This document shows positions 1 to 8,936 of a stretch of 64,000 nucleotides of DNA, piece by piece. The notes under the pieces are model-generated. The model was not told the origin of the DNA, did no database searches, and worked only from the letters and a program-made list of their open reading frames with translations. Numbering within the stretch: position 1 is the stretch's first letter; each line of letters opens with the position of its first letter. The position numbers and the translations under genes were made by a program. Source of the DNA: Denitratimonas yunnanensis (SeqCode) (GTDB lineage: Bacteria > Pseudomonadota > Gammaproteobacteria > Xanthomonadales > Xanthomonadaceae); assembly GCA_026410415.1 (NCBI GenBank), contig JAPMLR010000001.1:620001-684000 (forward strand), read 5' to 3'.

Positions 1-468
1 GTGCCACGGGATGTCTGCCGCGGCAACATCCCGACACTCGGCCAAGGTGCGCGAATCCGGCACACGCAGCGTCATCAGGTCGGCGCGGTAGGAAAGGCCT
101 GAGCGCTGCCAGCCGGCGAGCAATGGTCGAGGCACGGGCAGACCACGTTCGTACAGCCGCGCCAGCAGTTGGAACTCACGCACGCAGCGCACGCTGGCTT
201 CACCGAGAAACAGGTAGCGGTCATCCACCCAACGCCCGACCAGGCCGCCACGCCGGTAGTGTCTCAGCACCGCATCGCCGAACCTGCCGTGCACCAACCA
301 CGCAGAGCCGCGCCCGCCACGCCCCTCCAGCGCATTGGAACCCGCCCAGAATGTCGGATCGAGCATTCGTGGCGTGGCTTGCGGCAAGCTGTGGCGGTCG
401 AACAGAATCGCGCCTTGCGCGAACGCGGCACGTTGAACGTCCAATGTTGGGATGTGGGCGTTTTGCAT
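1..468 (-). CDS. kdkA: 3-deoxy-D-manno-octulosonic acid kinase (KdkA family), 3'-truncated by window edge
   Basis: Leftward reading frame beginning with ATG at 468-466 and still open at base 1; only the N-terminal 156 residues are present. The protein contains LDPTFWAGSNALEGRGGRGS, then VLRHYRRGGLVGR and a short region leading to YLFLGEASVRC. This is the N-lobe pattern of the Kdo kinase / WaaP-like kinase family, which phosphorylates inner-core Kdo of lipopolysaccharide at the inner membrane. The catalytic lobe lies outside the window, so its residues cannot be checked. It is divergent from a GT9 heptosyltransferase-like gene 37 bases away, which supports an LPS-core role. No alternative in-frame start was found immediately upstream. 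Confidence 0.8.
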   Translation of the reverse strand, partial: MQNAHIPTLDVQRAAFAQGAILFDRHSLPQATPRMLDPTFWAGSNALEGRGGRGSAWLVHGRFGDAVLRHYRRGGLVGRWVDDRYLFLGEASVRCVREFQLLARLYERGLPVPRPLLAGWQRSGLSYRADLMTLRVPDSRTLAECRDVAAADIPWH

Positions 469-505
469 TGCGCGGGCACCAACGACTCCTGCCGAGTGTA
501 CCAAC

Positions 506-1567
506 TTGAGCTTCATCGACCCGCCTGAACATCTCGCCCTGTTGCGTTTGTCCGCATTGGGCGACGCCACCCACGTCGTGCCGCTGGTGCGCACCATCCA
601 GCGCGCCTGGCCGAAAACACGGATCACCTGGGTCATCGGCAAAGGCGAACGCCTGTTGCTGGAGGGCCTGGAGGGTGTCGAGTTCATCGTCTACGACAAG
701 AAAACCGGCCTTGCCGGGATGCGCGAACTCTGGCGTCGGCTCGCCATGCAACGCTTTGATGCCTTGCTCCAAATGCAACTCGCGGCACGGGCCAATCTGC
801 TCTCCTTCGGCATCGATGCGCCGGTGCGCATCGGATACGACCGCGCCCGCAGCAAGGAAGGCCACGGGCTTTTCATCAACCGCCGGATTCCAGCCGAAGG
901 CACCCATGTTCTGGACGTGCTCGGCCAATTCACCCTGCCGCTGGGGCTGGAGCAGACGGAAGTGGAGTGGCGCCTTCCCGTGCCTCAAGCAGCGCGCGAA
1001 TGGGCGGAAGAGCAGCTCCCTGGCACGACGCCAACGCTCATCGTCTCGCCCTGCTCCAGTCATCCGCTGCGCAACTGGACACCTGAACGATACGCCGCCG
1101 TTGCCGACCATGCCGCAGGTGAACATGGTTACCGCATCGCGATCTGCGGCGGGCGCAGCGAACTGGAGCGTCGCACCGCAGACGCCATCCTGACTGCGAT
1201 GAAGCGGCCCGCGCTGGATCTGGTCGGGCGCGACACGCTCAAGCAGCTCATGGGCCTGCTCGAACGCGCCGACATTCTCCTGGGTCCGGATTCCGGCCCG
1301 GTCCACATCGCCAATGCGCTGGGGACCAAGGTGGTGGGGCTGTACGCCTGCACCGATGCCGAACGATCCGGCCCCTATTCAGATCGTCGCTTCACCACCA
1401 ATCACTACGACACCGCAGCGCGGAAGTTCCTGAAAAAACCGGCCAGCGCGCTGCGATGGGGCAAACGCGTGGAGTTTCCCGGCGTGATGGAGCTGATCGG
1501 GGTAGACGAAGTGATCGATTGCATCGACCGCTGCACCGCCGAACTTCGACAAAGCAGGACGGCGTGA
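506..1567 (+). CDS. Glycosyltransferase family 9 protein (heptosyltransferase-like)
   Basis: About 353 residues if the TTG at 506 is used. The open frame extends to an ATG at 452, but that would overlap the divergent kdkA start, and homology-like sequence begins at LALLRLSALGDATHVVPLVR. The N-terminal LSALGD(A/V)xHVVP stretch and the C-terminal LLGPDSGPVHIANALGTKVV block are the hallmark donor-site motifs of GT9 ADP-heptose transferases. The enzyme probably adds a heptose or similar sugar to the LPS inner core on the cytoplasmic face. Its neighbours (Kdo kinase and DUF6165) fit an LPS-core cluster. The exact acceptor and sugar cannot be told from sequence; start position is uncertain. Confidence 0.85.
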   Translation: MSFIDPPEHLALLRLSALGDATHVVPLVRTIQRAWPKTRITWVIGKGERLLLEGLEGVEFIVYDKKTGLAGMRELWRRLAMQRFDALLQMQLAARANLLSFGIDAPVRIGYDRARSKEGHGLFINRRIPAEGTHVLDVLGQFTLPLGLEQTEVEWRLPVPQAAREWAEEQLPGTTPTLIVSPCSSHPLRNWTPERYAAVADHAAGEHGYRIAICGGRSELERRTADAILTAMKRPALDLVGRDTLKQLMGLLERADILLGPDSGPVHIANALGTKVVGLYACTDAERSGPYSDRRFTTNHYDTAARKFLKKPASALRWGKRVEFPGVMELIGVDEVIDCIDRCTAELRQSRTA

Positions 1568-1603
1568 CCGCCACACGATGCCGCATGACCGCCGGATCGG
1601 TGC

Positions 1604-2008
1604 TCAAACGCCTTTGGCGCGATAGTCCGCGTAGGACTTTTCCTCGACGTAAGCCGAGCCCAGGGCCAGATTGATATCGCGCTTGATCCGGGCACGATCA
1701 TCGTTCTGGAAGTACACCGATCGAGCCAGCTCCACGAACTCGCTGTCGAACGACTGTGCCGCTTCCTTGTCGCGGATATCGTCTTCGATCACCCAGAGCC
1801 GCTCGTTCACCGCCTTGAGCTGGGCGCGCAATGCCGAGATATCGACCTGCGACGCCGCATGCGAGGACCACGTAGCCTCAAGCGCCCGGAGTTCGTTGCG
1901 CACATTGGTCAGCTTGGCCGGATCGGACATGCGCTCGGACTTGATCTGGAGGATGGCGATCTTGTCGAGCAATTCGCCGAACGACACGGGAACGAGGATT
2001 TCGGACAT
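1604..2008 (-). CDS. DUF6165 family protein
   Basis: A 134-residue cytoplasmic protein starting MSEILVPVSFGELLDKIAIL at 2008; the frame runs further upstream only through the tRNA gene, so the internal ATG is chosen. The body is helical and charged (QIKSERMSDPAKL, LRAQLKAVNERLWVIEDDIR) and ends LGSAYVEEKSYADY. This matches the small DUF6165 family, which as I recall is commonly found beside glycosyltransferases and LPS or capsule genes. It has no enzymatic motif I recognise. It sits tail-to-tail with the GT9 gene, 36 bases apart, and downstream of tRNA-Ser. Function unknown. Confidence 0.75.
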   Translation of the reverse strand: MSEILVPVSFGELLDKIAILQIKSERMSDPAKLTNVRNELRALEATWSSHAASQVDISALRAQLKAVNERLWVIEDDIRDKEAAQSFDSEFVELARSVYFQNDDRARIKRDINLALGSAYVEEKSYADYRAKGV

Positions 2009-2077
2009 GGTTTGGGGCCGTATTCGGGGGAACGACAGCCTGCCAGAGTTGGCTGGCGGCTGCACGCCGGGGGCAAC

Positions 2078-2108
2078 AAAAGCAAAAGCCGCGCAACGGG
2101 GCGCGGCT
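2078..2108 (-). terminator. Intrinsic terminator of the tRNA-Ser gene
   Basis: Perfect 8-bp GC-rich stem (AGCCGCGC / GCGCGGCT, arms 2087-2094 and 2101-2108) with a 6-base loop. Read leftward it is followed by a TTTTGCTTTTG tract. It lies 15 bases past the CCA end of the tRNA, so it is placed to end that transcript before the DUF6165 gene. Confidence 0.75.
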
Positions 2109-2122
2109 TCTGGGAAAACATC

Positions 2123-2212
<90 letters not shown>

Positions 2213-2245
2213 GGTCCCTTCTTGCCGTTGGCAGCAGGGCCGCTC

Positions 2246-2274
2246 ATGATACTTGGCGACCAGTGATCGTACAA
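2246..2274 (-). promoter_or_regulatory. Sigma-70 promoter of tRNA-Ser
   Basis: On the minus strand TTGTAC (2274-2269) is followed after exactly 17 bases by TATCAT (2251-2246). A GC-rich stretch GAGCGGCCC lies just downstream, the kind of discriminator found at stringently controlled stable-RNA promoters. Predicted transcription would begin about 27 bases before the mature tRNA 5' end. The -35 match is only partial. Confidence 0.55.
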
Positions 2275-2444
2275 GCACGGCACATGCATTCAATGCCGAT
2301 TCCCCCGTTCGCGGGGGTTGCGCCGGTTTCCACGGGCGCGGCATGATGCATTCAGGTACCGCGAGGACAATCGGCACCGGCTGGCGTCCCACCTTCACAC
2401 CCAAGGTCCTGTCCTCAGGGGGCACGGCCGGACAACACGAACCG

Positions 2445-3155
2445 ATGATCGAATTCGGCCACCTCACTCACGTCGGCCTACGGCGCGAACACAACGAAGA
2501 CACCTATTACGGGGATTCCCAGCTCGGCTTGTGGCTGGTGGCCGACGGCATGGGTGGGCACGAATTCGGGGAAGTGGCCAGCGCGCTGGCACGCGACACC
2601 ATCGTCGGCCAGGTGCGTGCCGGCCACTCGCTGGGCGATGCCATCCGCGCCGCCGACAAGGAAATCATCCGCCAGTCCCAGCGCCGCAATGAAGCTTTGC
2701 CAATGGGCACCACCGTGGTGGCGGCTCGCGTGGAAGGCACGCGCTTCGAAATCGCCTGGGTTGGCGACAGCCGCATCTACCTGTGGGATGGACAGCTGCA
2801 CCAACTCTCGCAGGATCACTCCTACGTACAGGAGCTGATCGATCAGGGCGCGATCACCCCCGAACAGGCACGCAGCCACCCGCACCGCAACGTCATCACC
2901 CAGGCACTCGGCGTCACCGACCCCCTGTCACTGAAGGTGGAAGTGCTGCAGGGCGAACTGAGACCCACGATGCAACTCCTGCTGTGCAGCGACGGACTGA
3001 CCGAGGAAGTGGACGACGCCACCATCGCCCGCATTCTGGCCAAGACCGATCTTTCCGCGCAGGAATGCGTCGACCAGCTGGTCCTTGCCGCACTCGATGG
3101 CGGTGGCTCGGACAACATCACGGTCGTGCTGCTGCGCAGCGGCAACCCGATCTGA
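2445..3155 (+). CDS. PP2C-family serine/threonine protein phosphatase
   Basis: About 236 residues from ATG 2445 (MIEFGHLTHVGLRREHNED); ATGs further upstream would add only low-complexity sequence. The metal-binding PP2C motifs appear in order: REHNEDTYY, WLVADGMGGHEFGE, MGTTVVAA, AWVGDSRIYLW, LCSDGLTEEV and GGSDNITVV. The protein is a soluble single-domain metal-dependent phosphatase that removes phosphate from Ser/Thr residues, resembling Stp/PrpC-type enzymes. No kinase is adjacent, but two Hanks-type kinases and an FHA protein occur elsewhere in the window, so it may serve them (inference). Confidence 0.92.
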   Translation: MIEFGHLTHVGLRREHNEDTYYGDSQLGLWLVADGMGGHEFGEVASALARDTIVGQVRAGHSLGDAIRAADKEIIRQSQRRNEALPMGTTVVAARVEGTRFEIAWVGDSRIYLWDGQLHQLSQDHSYVQELIDQGAITPEQARSHPHRNVITQALGVTDPLSLKVEVLQGELRPTMQLLLCSDGLTEEVDDATIARILAKTDLSAQECVDQLVLAALDGGGSDNITVVLLRSGNPI

Positions 3156-3263
3156 TCGCATCGCAACAGGCCGATTCGTGCGTTCCGTCACGAACGCAAC
3201 CGGACCCCGCCCCTATTGTCACAAACTGTGTCATGCATGACGGCGCGTTCTGGAGCAATGGCA

Positions 3264-5024
3264 ATGGAAGCGAGCAAGAACCCCGGCCCGTCGCGTACTG
3301 ATCCGATGCACATTTTCTCCGACAGTTTCGGAGAAACCGCACCGCCCATCGAACCGCCCGCGGATCTTCCCCCGTTCGCGGTGCGGGTGCTCAACAAATG
3401 CGCCTATGGGCCGCGTCCGGGCGATATGGCTGCGTTCAATGCGCTGGGAGCGAACGACGACGCGCGCCTGAATGCCTGGCTCGGTGCCCAGCTCAATCCC
3501 GATTCGATCAGCGATACAGACTGCAACAACCGCATCGCGGCCGGCGGCTATACCACCTACACCACGACGCTCGCGCAGCACTGGGCCAAGTACGTGCGCG
3601 GCGATTCCCAAGGCTGGCCGCAGCGCTACTACCCCTGCGACGAAGCTGCCTGCATCAAGTTGATCCGGGCGGTGTACAGCCAGCACCAGTTGCTCGAAGT
3701 GATGGTCGATTTCTGGCACAACCACTTCAACGTTCAGGGCTGGGAATTCGGCATCGCGCCGGTGTTCATGCACTACGATCGCGACGTGATGCGCGGCAAG
3801 AACACCGGCAACCGCTTTCACGCACTCGGCAACTTCCGTACGCTGCTCGAAGCGGTGGCCAAAGCTCCGGCGATGCTGATCTACCTGGACAACAAGTCCA
3901 GCCGCGGCGCCGGATTCAACGAAAACTTCGCACGCGAACTGTGCGAACTGCACACCTTGGGCGCAGCGCACTACTACCCCGGCAACGATCCCTATGCCGT
4001 GCCCGTCGATGGTCAGGGCAGACCGCTGGGTTATTGCGACAACGACGTCTACGAAGCCGCGCGCGCCCTCACCGGCTGGACGATGCGCGACGACCACTGG
4101 AACTTCCCGGACACGCCCGAGTACGACACCGGCGAATACCTGTACTACGCGCCCTGGCACGACACGGCCGGCAAGTTCTTCCTGCGCTACTACATCCAGG
4201 CCAACCGCCCCGCGGAAGAGGATGGCAAGACCGTTTTCGACCAGCTCTGCCAGCATCGCGGCACCGCCATCAACATCTGCCGCAAGCTTTGCCAACGCTT
4301 CATCTCCGACAACCCACCGCAGGTGTTGATCGAATCGGCTGCCGACATCTGGCAGGCACAATGGCAATCCAGCACCCAGATCGCACAGGTGTTGCAGCAC
4401 ATCCTGACCTCGGCCGCCTTCAAGAGTACCTGGGGCGAAAAGGTCAAGCGCCCGTGGGAAGCCATCATGCAGTCGTTGCGCGCGACCTCGGCGGAGCTGA
4501 CGCCGCGGGTGCGTCCGGTTTCGGGATGGGACGATTACGCCGATCTCGCCTCCCGTCTGCAGCAGACCGGCAACGGCCCGTTCCTCTGGCCCACGCCAGA
4601 CGGCTACCCCGACCACAACCGCAAGTGGCAGGCAGTCAGCCCGCTGAGCCAGACCTGGCGCACCCTGGCTCGTCTGACCGAGATGCGCACCCCAGGCAGC
4701 GCCCCGACCTCGCCCACCGCCTATTTCCAGCGCATCGAACAAGTCACCCGCGCCGCATTCCCCGGTCCACCGCAGTCCACCGCCGGTGCGGTCGTGGATT
4801 TCTGGATCGGCCGGATCTACGGCTACGCCCTCGCGCAGGAACGGCGCGATCAACTGGTGCGCTTCCTCGGCCAGAAGGCCAATACGGCAGCCGCCGCAGC
4901 CACGCAACTGACCTGGAACAACGAGTGGGCCAATGAGCAGAACCCGGACAAGTACTACACCCTGGGAAGGCTGCGCACCACGGTGTCGCTGCTGATGATG
5001 TGCCCCGAGTTCTACCACCGCTGA
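3264..5024 (+). CDS. DUF1800 family protein
   Basis: About 586 residues. ATG 3264 is favoured because GGAG lies 8 bases upstream; ATG 3258 and ATG 3306 are alternatives. Typical DUF1800 signatures are present: VRVLNKCAYGPRPGDMAAFN near the N-terminus, MVDFWHNHFNV, ENFARELCELHTLGA, ALTGWTMRD, and a C-terminal LLMMCPEFYHR. No clear signal peptide precedes the domain. The family is found in many bacteria next to DUF1501 proteins, as here with a 19-base gap. Its biochemical role is not established; the pair is sometimes linked to envelope or exported functions. Confidence 0.85.
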   Translation: MEASKNPGPSRTDPMHIFSDSFGETAPPIEPPADLPPFAVRVLNKCAYGPRPGDMAAFNALGANDDARLNAWLGAQLNPDSISDTDCNNRIAAGGYTTYTTTLAQHWAKYVRGDSQGWPQRYYPCDEAACIKLIRAVYSQHQLLEVMVDFWHNHFNVQGWEFGIAPVFMHYDRDVMRGKNTGNRFHALGNFRTLLEAVAKAPAMLIYLDNKSSRGAGFNENFARELCELHTLGAAHYYPGNDPYAVPVDGQGRPLGYCDNDVYEAARALTGWTMRDDHWNFPDTPEYDTGEYLYYAPWHDTAGKFFLRYYIQANRPAEEDGKTVFDQLCQHRGTAINICRKLCQRFISDNPPQVLIESAADIWQAQWQSSTQIAQVLQHILTSAAFKSTWGEKVKRPWEAIMQSLRATSAELTPRVRPVSGWDDYADLASRLQQTGNGPFLWPTPDGYPDHNRKWQAVSPLSQTWRTLARLTEMRTPGSAPTSPTAYFQRIEQVTRAAFPGPPQSTAGAVVDFWIGRIYGYALAQERRDQLVRFLGQKANTAAAAATQLTWNNEWANEQNPDKYYTLGRLRTTVSLLMMCPEFYHR

Positions 5025-5043
5025 ACCTGCCGGAGTCCCGCCC

Positions 5044-6420
5044 ATGCAAGGCAACCGCCGCGATTTCCTGAAAGGCTGCTGCGCCGCCGCCATGGCCGCC
5101 GGCAGCGGCAGTTCAATGGCCTTCTTCGATCCGCTCGCGCTTGCCGGCGGCAAGAGCGCTGCGACCGGCGATGTGCTGGTCTACGTGTTCCTGCGTGGTG
5201 CCATCGACGGCCTGCATCTGATCGTGCCCTATGCCGGCCCGGACCGGGTTGCCTACACGAGCAAGCGCGGCAACATGGCCATCGCCACCGACCGGCTGCG
5301 TCGCATCGGCACCAGCAACTGGGGCTGGCATCCACGCGCCGGGGGTGGCACGGGAGACGCCATCACCACCACCCCCAAGTGGCTGCAAAGGCTCTACAAC
5401 AACGGCAAGCTGGGCATCGTCCACGCCACCGGCATGCCCACACCCAACCGCAGCCATTTCGAATCCCAGGCGATGATGGAGTTGGGCACACCCGGCATCA
5501 CCGGCGGCGGCAGCGGCTGGCTGGCGCGCTACCTTTCCGCCATCAGCGGCACGCCCGGCCTCCCCGCTCCGCTGATCGCACCGGCCTTCGGTTTCGGCAG
5601 CAACCTGCAAACCAGCCTGATCGGACTGGACGAAGCGGTGGGTTTCAACAATGCCGAGCAGTTCCGTGTCGATAATTTCCAGTGGAACTGGAACGAGCGC
5701 CGTGCGGACCTCCAGATCCTGCCGCTGTGGAGCGGCAATTCCACGCTGGAACGCGCCGGGCGCGATGCGGCCGATGCGCTGGAAGTGATGCGCGAACACG
5801 ATTTCAGCGCCAGCGGCTACATCCCCGGCGGCGGCGCGGTCTACCCGAGCGGCACCTTCGGCACGCAACTGCGGAACCTGGCTCAGATGCTCAAATCCCC
5901 GATCAAGACCGGCCTGATCGCCGCCGCCATCGATCACGGTTTCTGGGACACGCACAACGGTCAGGGCATGCCCAATCCCGGCGTTGTCGGCCACTACGAC
6001 TGGTTCGGCAACCTCGTGGAAGAACTGGGGCGCGGGCTGGATGCGTTCTACACCGATCTCAACGCCCACTCCATCGGCGGCGGCCTGAATCTGATGCACA
6101 AGGTCACGGTGATCGTGCAGAGCGAGTTCGGCCGGCGCTTCAGGCCCAACGATTCGGCCGGCACCGACCACGGCTACGCCAATATCATGATGGCGCTGGG
6201 CAACCGCGTGAGCGGCGGCCAGCTGCACGGCAGTTTCCCGGGCCTTGACGACAACAGCCTGTACGAAGGCCAGGACGTGGCGATGACCACCGACTTCCGC
6301 CAGATCATTTCCGAAGCGCTGGTCGATCGCATGGGTCTGCCGGCCAACCAGATCCCGCAGGTGTTCCCCGGCTTCAGCTATTCGGCCGGCGGGCAGCCCG
6401 ACGTGTTCCAGTCCGGCTGA
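5044..6420 (+). CDS. DUF1501 family protein with Tat signal
   Basis: A 458-residue protein starting MQGNRRDFLKGCCAAAMAAG, a classic twin-arginine signal (RRDFLK), so export in folded form to the periplasm is likely. The mature part begins near GGKSAATGDVLVYVFLRGAIDGLHL and contains HATGMPTPNRSHFESQAMME, the region related to the alkaline-phosphatase/sulfatase superfamily, and a later SEFGRRFRPNDSAGTDHGYA segment typical of DUF1501. It follows the DUF1800 gene by 19 bases and is surely in the same operon. Enzymatic activity is unproven for the family. Confidence 0.88.
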   Translation: MQGNRRDFLKGCCAAAMAAGSGSSMAFFDPLALAGGKSAATGDVLVYVFLRGAIDGLHLIVPYAGPDRVAYTSKRGNMAIATDRLRRIGTSNWGWHPRAGGGTGDAITTTPKWLQRLYNNGKLGIVHATGMPTPNRSHFESQAMMELGTPGITGGGSGWLARYLSAISGTPGLPAPLIAPAFGFGSNLQTSLIGLDEAVGFNNAEQFRVDNFQWNWNERRADLQILPLWSGNSTLERAGRDAADALEVMREHDFSASGYIPGGGAVYPSGTFGTQLRNLAQMLKSPIKTGLIAAAIDHGFWDTHNGQGMPNPGVVGHYDWFGNLVEELGRGLDAFYTDLNAHSIGGGLNLMHKVTVIVQSEFGRRFRPNDSAGTDHGYANIMMALGNRVSGGQLHGSFPGLDDNSLYEGQDVAMTTDFRQIISEALVDRMGLPANQIPQVFPGFSYSAGGQPDVFQSG

Positions 6421-6435
6421 GCAGGCGCGCGTCAA

Positions 6436-7329
6436 TCAGGCGCGCAGCAGGAAGCTGTCGCGCAATTGCACTGCCGTCTTCGGGAAGTCGCAGAACACGC
6501 CATCCACGCCCATCGCGAACGCCACATCCAGTTCCTCCGCCGGCGTCGCAAAACCCGCGGCCAGCCCATCATCCCGGTAGGTGTAGGCGTGTACCAGGCA
6601 GCCATGCTCATGCGCGAGATCGACCAGGCCACTGCTGCTGCCATCCACATCCTGCAACAGGCTCTTGTGCACACCGAAGCCATCCACCTGGCCCGCGTGT
6701 CGGGCGATGAGCCGGCGCCATGGCGTGTTCCCGGCCATCAACAGGAAAACCTTGACCTCGGCGCTCTCGCGCAAGGTCAACAGCGGCTCCAGCTCGAAGC
6801 ACTGCAACCACAGATTCACCCGAATCGGATTGCGTTGGCGGGCGAGCGAGAGGAAGCGCCCGCAGGGATCCTTGCCTTGCGCGGCAAAGAATGCCGGGGA
6901 CTTGAGCTCCGGATAGAGCGTCACCGCCGTCCCCCGACGTCGTGCGACGGTTTCAGCCCAGAGCAACGTGGCCGCGAACGTCGGGATGCGGAAGCGGCCG
7001 TCGTGGGTGCGATCGCGTGAAGGAAATGGTTGCACTGCACGCAGCGATGCGATGTCGGCAAGATCGAAATCTTCGATCCACCAGTCTCCGTCGCGACGTC
7101 GGGCGGCGAAGTCAGTGCGCGTTGCAATATCGGTGCTGCGCGCCAGATTGCGGTCGTGGCGCACCACGAGCTGGGCATCGCGCGAGGACACCAGATCCGG
7201 TTCGACCACATCCGCGCCCTGCTCCAGCGCCAATGTGTAGGCTTCCAGCGTGTGCTCGGGCAGCGGCCCACTCGCACCGCGATGGGCGATGATGCGCGGC
7301 GGGGATCCGTCGAGCGTCGGCCAGATCAT
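6436..7329 (-). CDS. Glycerophosphodiester phosphodiesterase
   Basis: 297 residues, no signal peptide. The N-terminal IAHRGASGPLPEHTLEAY, followed by GADVVEPDLVSSRDAQLVV and RHDRNLARST, forms the GDPD active site (HR, E/D metal ligands, catalytic H). A C-terminal block near GVHKSLLQDV and AFAMGVDGVFCDFP completes the TIM barrel. It hydrolyses glycerophosphodiesters to glycerol-3-phosphate plus an alcohol. Its start overlaps by 4 bases (ATGA) the stop of a secreted phosphoesterase gene, so the two are translationally coupled and may act on related phosphodiesters. Confidence 0.92.
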   Translation of the reverse strand: MIWPTLDGSPPRIIAHRGASGPLPEHTLEAYTLALEQGADVVEPDLVSSRDAQLVVRHDRNLARSTDIATRTDFAARRRDGDWWIEDFDLADIASLRAVQPFPSRDRTHDGRFRIPTFAATLLWAETVARRRGTAVTLYPELKSPAFFAAQGKDPCGRFLSLARQRNPIRVNLWLQCFELEPLLTLRESAEVKVFLLMAGNTPWRRLIARHAGQVDGFGVHKSLLQDVDGSSSGLVDLAHEHGCLVHAYTYRDDGLAAGFATPAEELDVAFAMGVDGVFCDFPKTAVQLRDSFLLRA

Positions 7330-8906
7330 TCGTCGTGCCAGTCCACCAGGCGGTACGTGGTGGCGGCGGTCAACTCACCTTCGAAGCGAGATTGCGCACG
7401 CACCTCGATGAGATGCTCGCCGGCGGCAAGATCCGTCGGCACACGTGCACCCCACAAATGCATCGACGAACGTGCGATCACCGCCCGATCGAACGAGCGC
7501 AAGGTTTCAGCGCGGGAATCGTCGATATTGATCGCCAGCAACGACGGATCCGGCTCGAACACACGCACCATCGGCTGCCACTCGCCGCCATCGATGCGGT
7601 ACTGGAGCGTGGCGTCCGGTTCGGCGGCATACACGTTCGCCAGCACCGGATAGGCCGGATACGCGCCACGACGCAGCACGCCCGGCGACGTCACGGCCAT
7701 GCGCAAGCTGTCGCGTCCGCGCGAGGCGTGGTATCGGGTGGTGTAACCGTCCTCGCCGAACCGCAGGATCGCGTAGCCATTCGGCGTACCGTCCTCCATG
7801 CGCGCATCGGGGAGGTCGTCGGCGTCGATCAGGCCGGACCAGTAGCCGCCACAGGCCGCACCCACGTTGTACTCGTGCAGCGGCTTGACACCACGCCAGC
7901 CCGATTCGCTTCCATGGAAATGATGGCGCTGGGTGTGCGTGTGGCCGCTGAGGATCAACGGCTCCGGGAAGCGCTCCAGCAACCGGAACAAACGCTCGCG
8001 GTCTGGGTGGCGAAACGTCTCGTGCGGATCGTCGAACAAGGGAATGTGGAAGCTCATCACGACACGGGTATCGGCCGGCAGCGTCGCCAGATAGGCGTCG
8101 AGAAAGGCGAACTGATCCTCGCGCAGGCCACCGATGTACGAAGGGCGCTGCCCCGGCATGTAGATGACGTCATCGAGCGCGATGAAGGCGTGACCCTTCA
8201 TTTCCCAGGCAACCGTGTCCGGCCCGAAGGTCCGCCGGTAGTTGGTAAGCGAGGCTCGGTCTTCAGCCACATCGAAATCGATGTCGTGATTGCCCGGTGC
8301 GTGCAGAAACGGAATCCCGAGAGCGGCGTGCAGGCGATTGAGCTCCGGATACAGATCCAGCGCATCATTGACCAGATCGCCCAACGTCAACCCCAGTGAT
8401 ATACCGGAATGGTGTCGCGCAGGCTCGATGATCGAACGCGCATAGAAATCCATCTCGCGCATATCTTTCATCTGCGGATCGGCAAGCACCAGCACCTCGA
8501 ATGCCGATGTGTCCTCCGCAGGATGCGGCAGCAATGCGAAATCGGCACGGCGCGCGCTGGAAGGCACGATGGCGCCGTACTTCAGGTTCGGTGTTCCCTT
8601 GGGGAAATGGTGCTTCCAGAACACCGGCAAGCCATTGGCACGAACGGGAAAGCGGTATCCGGCCGGTTTGATCACGAACAGCGTGTCGCCATCACGCACC
8701 CCGATGCGATACCGCCCTCGGGCATCGGTCGTCACGATCGCGCGTCCATTGGACACCTTCACGCCTTCCACGCCACGTTCGGTGCCATCGCGCCGGCCAT
8801 TGGCATTGGCGTCAAGAAAAACACGGCCGGAGGCCAGCGTGTCGGACAACACTGCCGTCGGCAACAACGCCAACAACACGGCAAGGCAACGATGCAACAG
8901 GTTCAT
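7326..8906 (-). CDS. Secreted calcineurin-like metallophosphoesterase with N- and C-terminal accessory domains
   Basis: 526 residues from ATG 8906 (MNLLHRCLAVLLALLPTAVL), a Sec-type signal peptide. Residues about 25-100 form a prealbumin-like domain (GRVFLDANANGRRDGTERGV). The catalytic part carries the metallophosphatase motifs LADPQM, LGDLVND, APGNHDIDFD, SFHIPLFDD and LSGHTHTQRHH, giving a dinuclear metal site. A C-terminal beta domain (VYAAEPDATLQYRIDGGEW) follows. This three-part layout matches a known secreted phosphoesterase family of Bacteroidota and Proteobacteria. It is the first gene of the pair with the GDPD gene; the substrate is not determinable here. Confidence 0.9.
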   Translation of the reverse strand: MNLLHRCLAVLLALLPTAVLSDTLASGRVFLDANANGRRDGTERGVEGVKVSNGRAIVTTDARGRYRIGVRDGDTLFVIKPAGYRFPVRANGLPVFWKHHFPKGTPNLKYGAIVPSSARRADFALLPHPAEDTSAFEVLVLADPQMKDMREMDFYARSIIEPARHHSGISLGLTLGDLVNDALDLYPELNRLHAALGIPFLHAPGNHDIDFDVAEDRASLTNYRRTFGPDTVAWEMKGHAFIALDDVIYMPGQRPSYIGGLREDQFAFLDAYLATLPADTRVVMSFHIPLFDDPHETFRHPDRERLFRLLERFPEPLILSGHTHTQRHHFHGSESGWRGVKPLHEYNVGAACGGYWSGLIDADDLPDARMEDGTPNGYAILRFGEDGYTTRYHASRGRDSLRMAVTSPGVLRRGAYPAYPVLANVYAAEPDATLQYRIDGGEWQPMVRVFEPDPSLLAINIDDSRAETLRSFDRAVIARSSMHLWGARVPTDLAAGEHLIEVRAQSRFEGELTAATTYRLVDWHDE

Positions 8907-8936
8907 CGGCAACACTCTGCGAGAAACAAACGCGGC

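Noticed and set aside
3231..5153. A 640-residue reading frame on the minus strand
   Set aside because: It is antisense to the DUF1800 gene and to the start of the DUF1501 gene, both with clear motifs. Its composition (arginine, alanine and valine rich, no domain) is that of a high-GC shadow frame.
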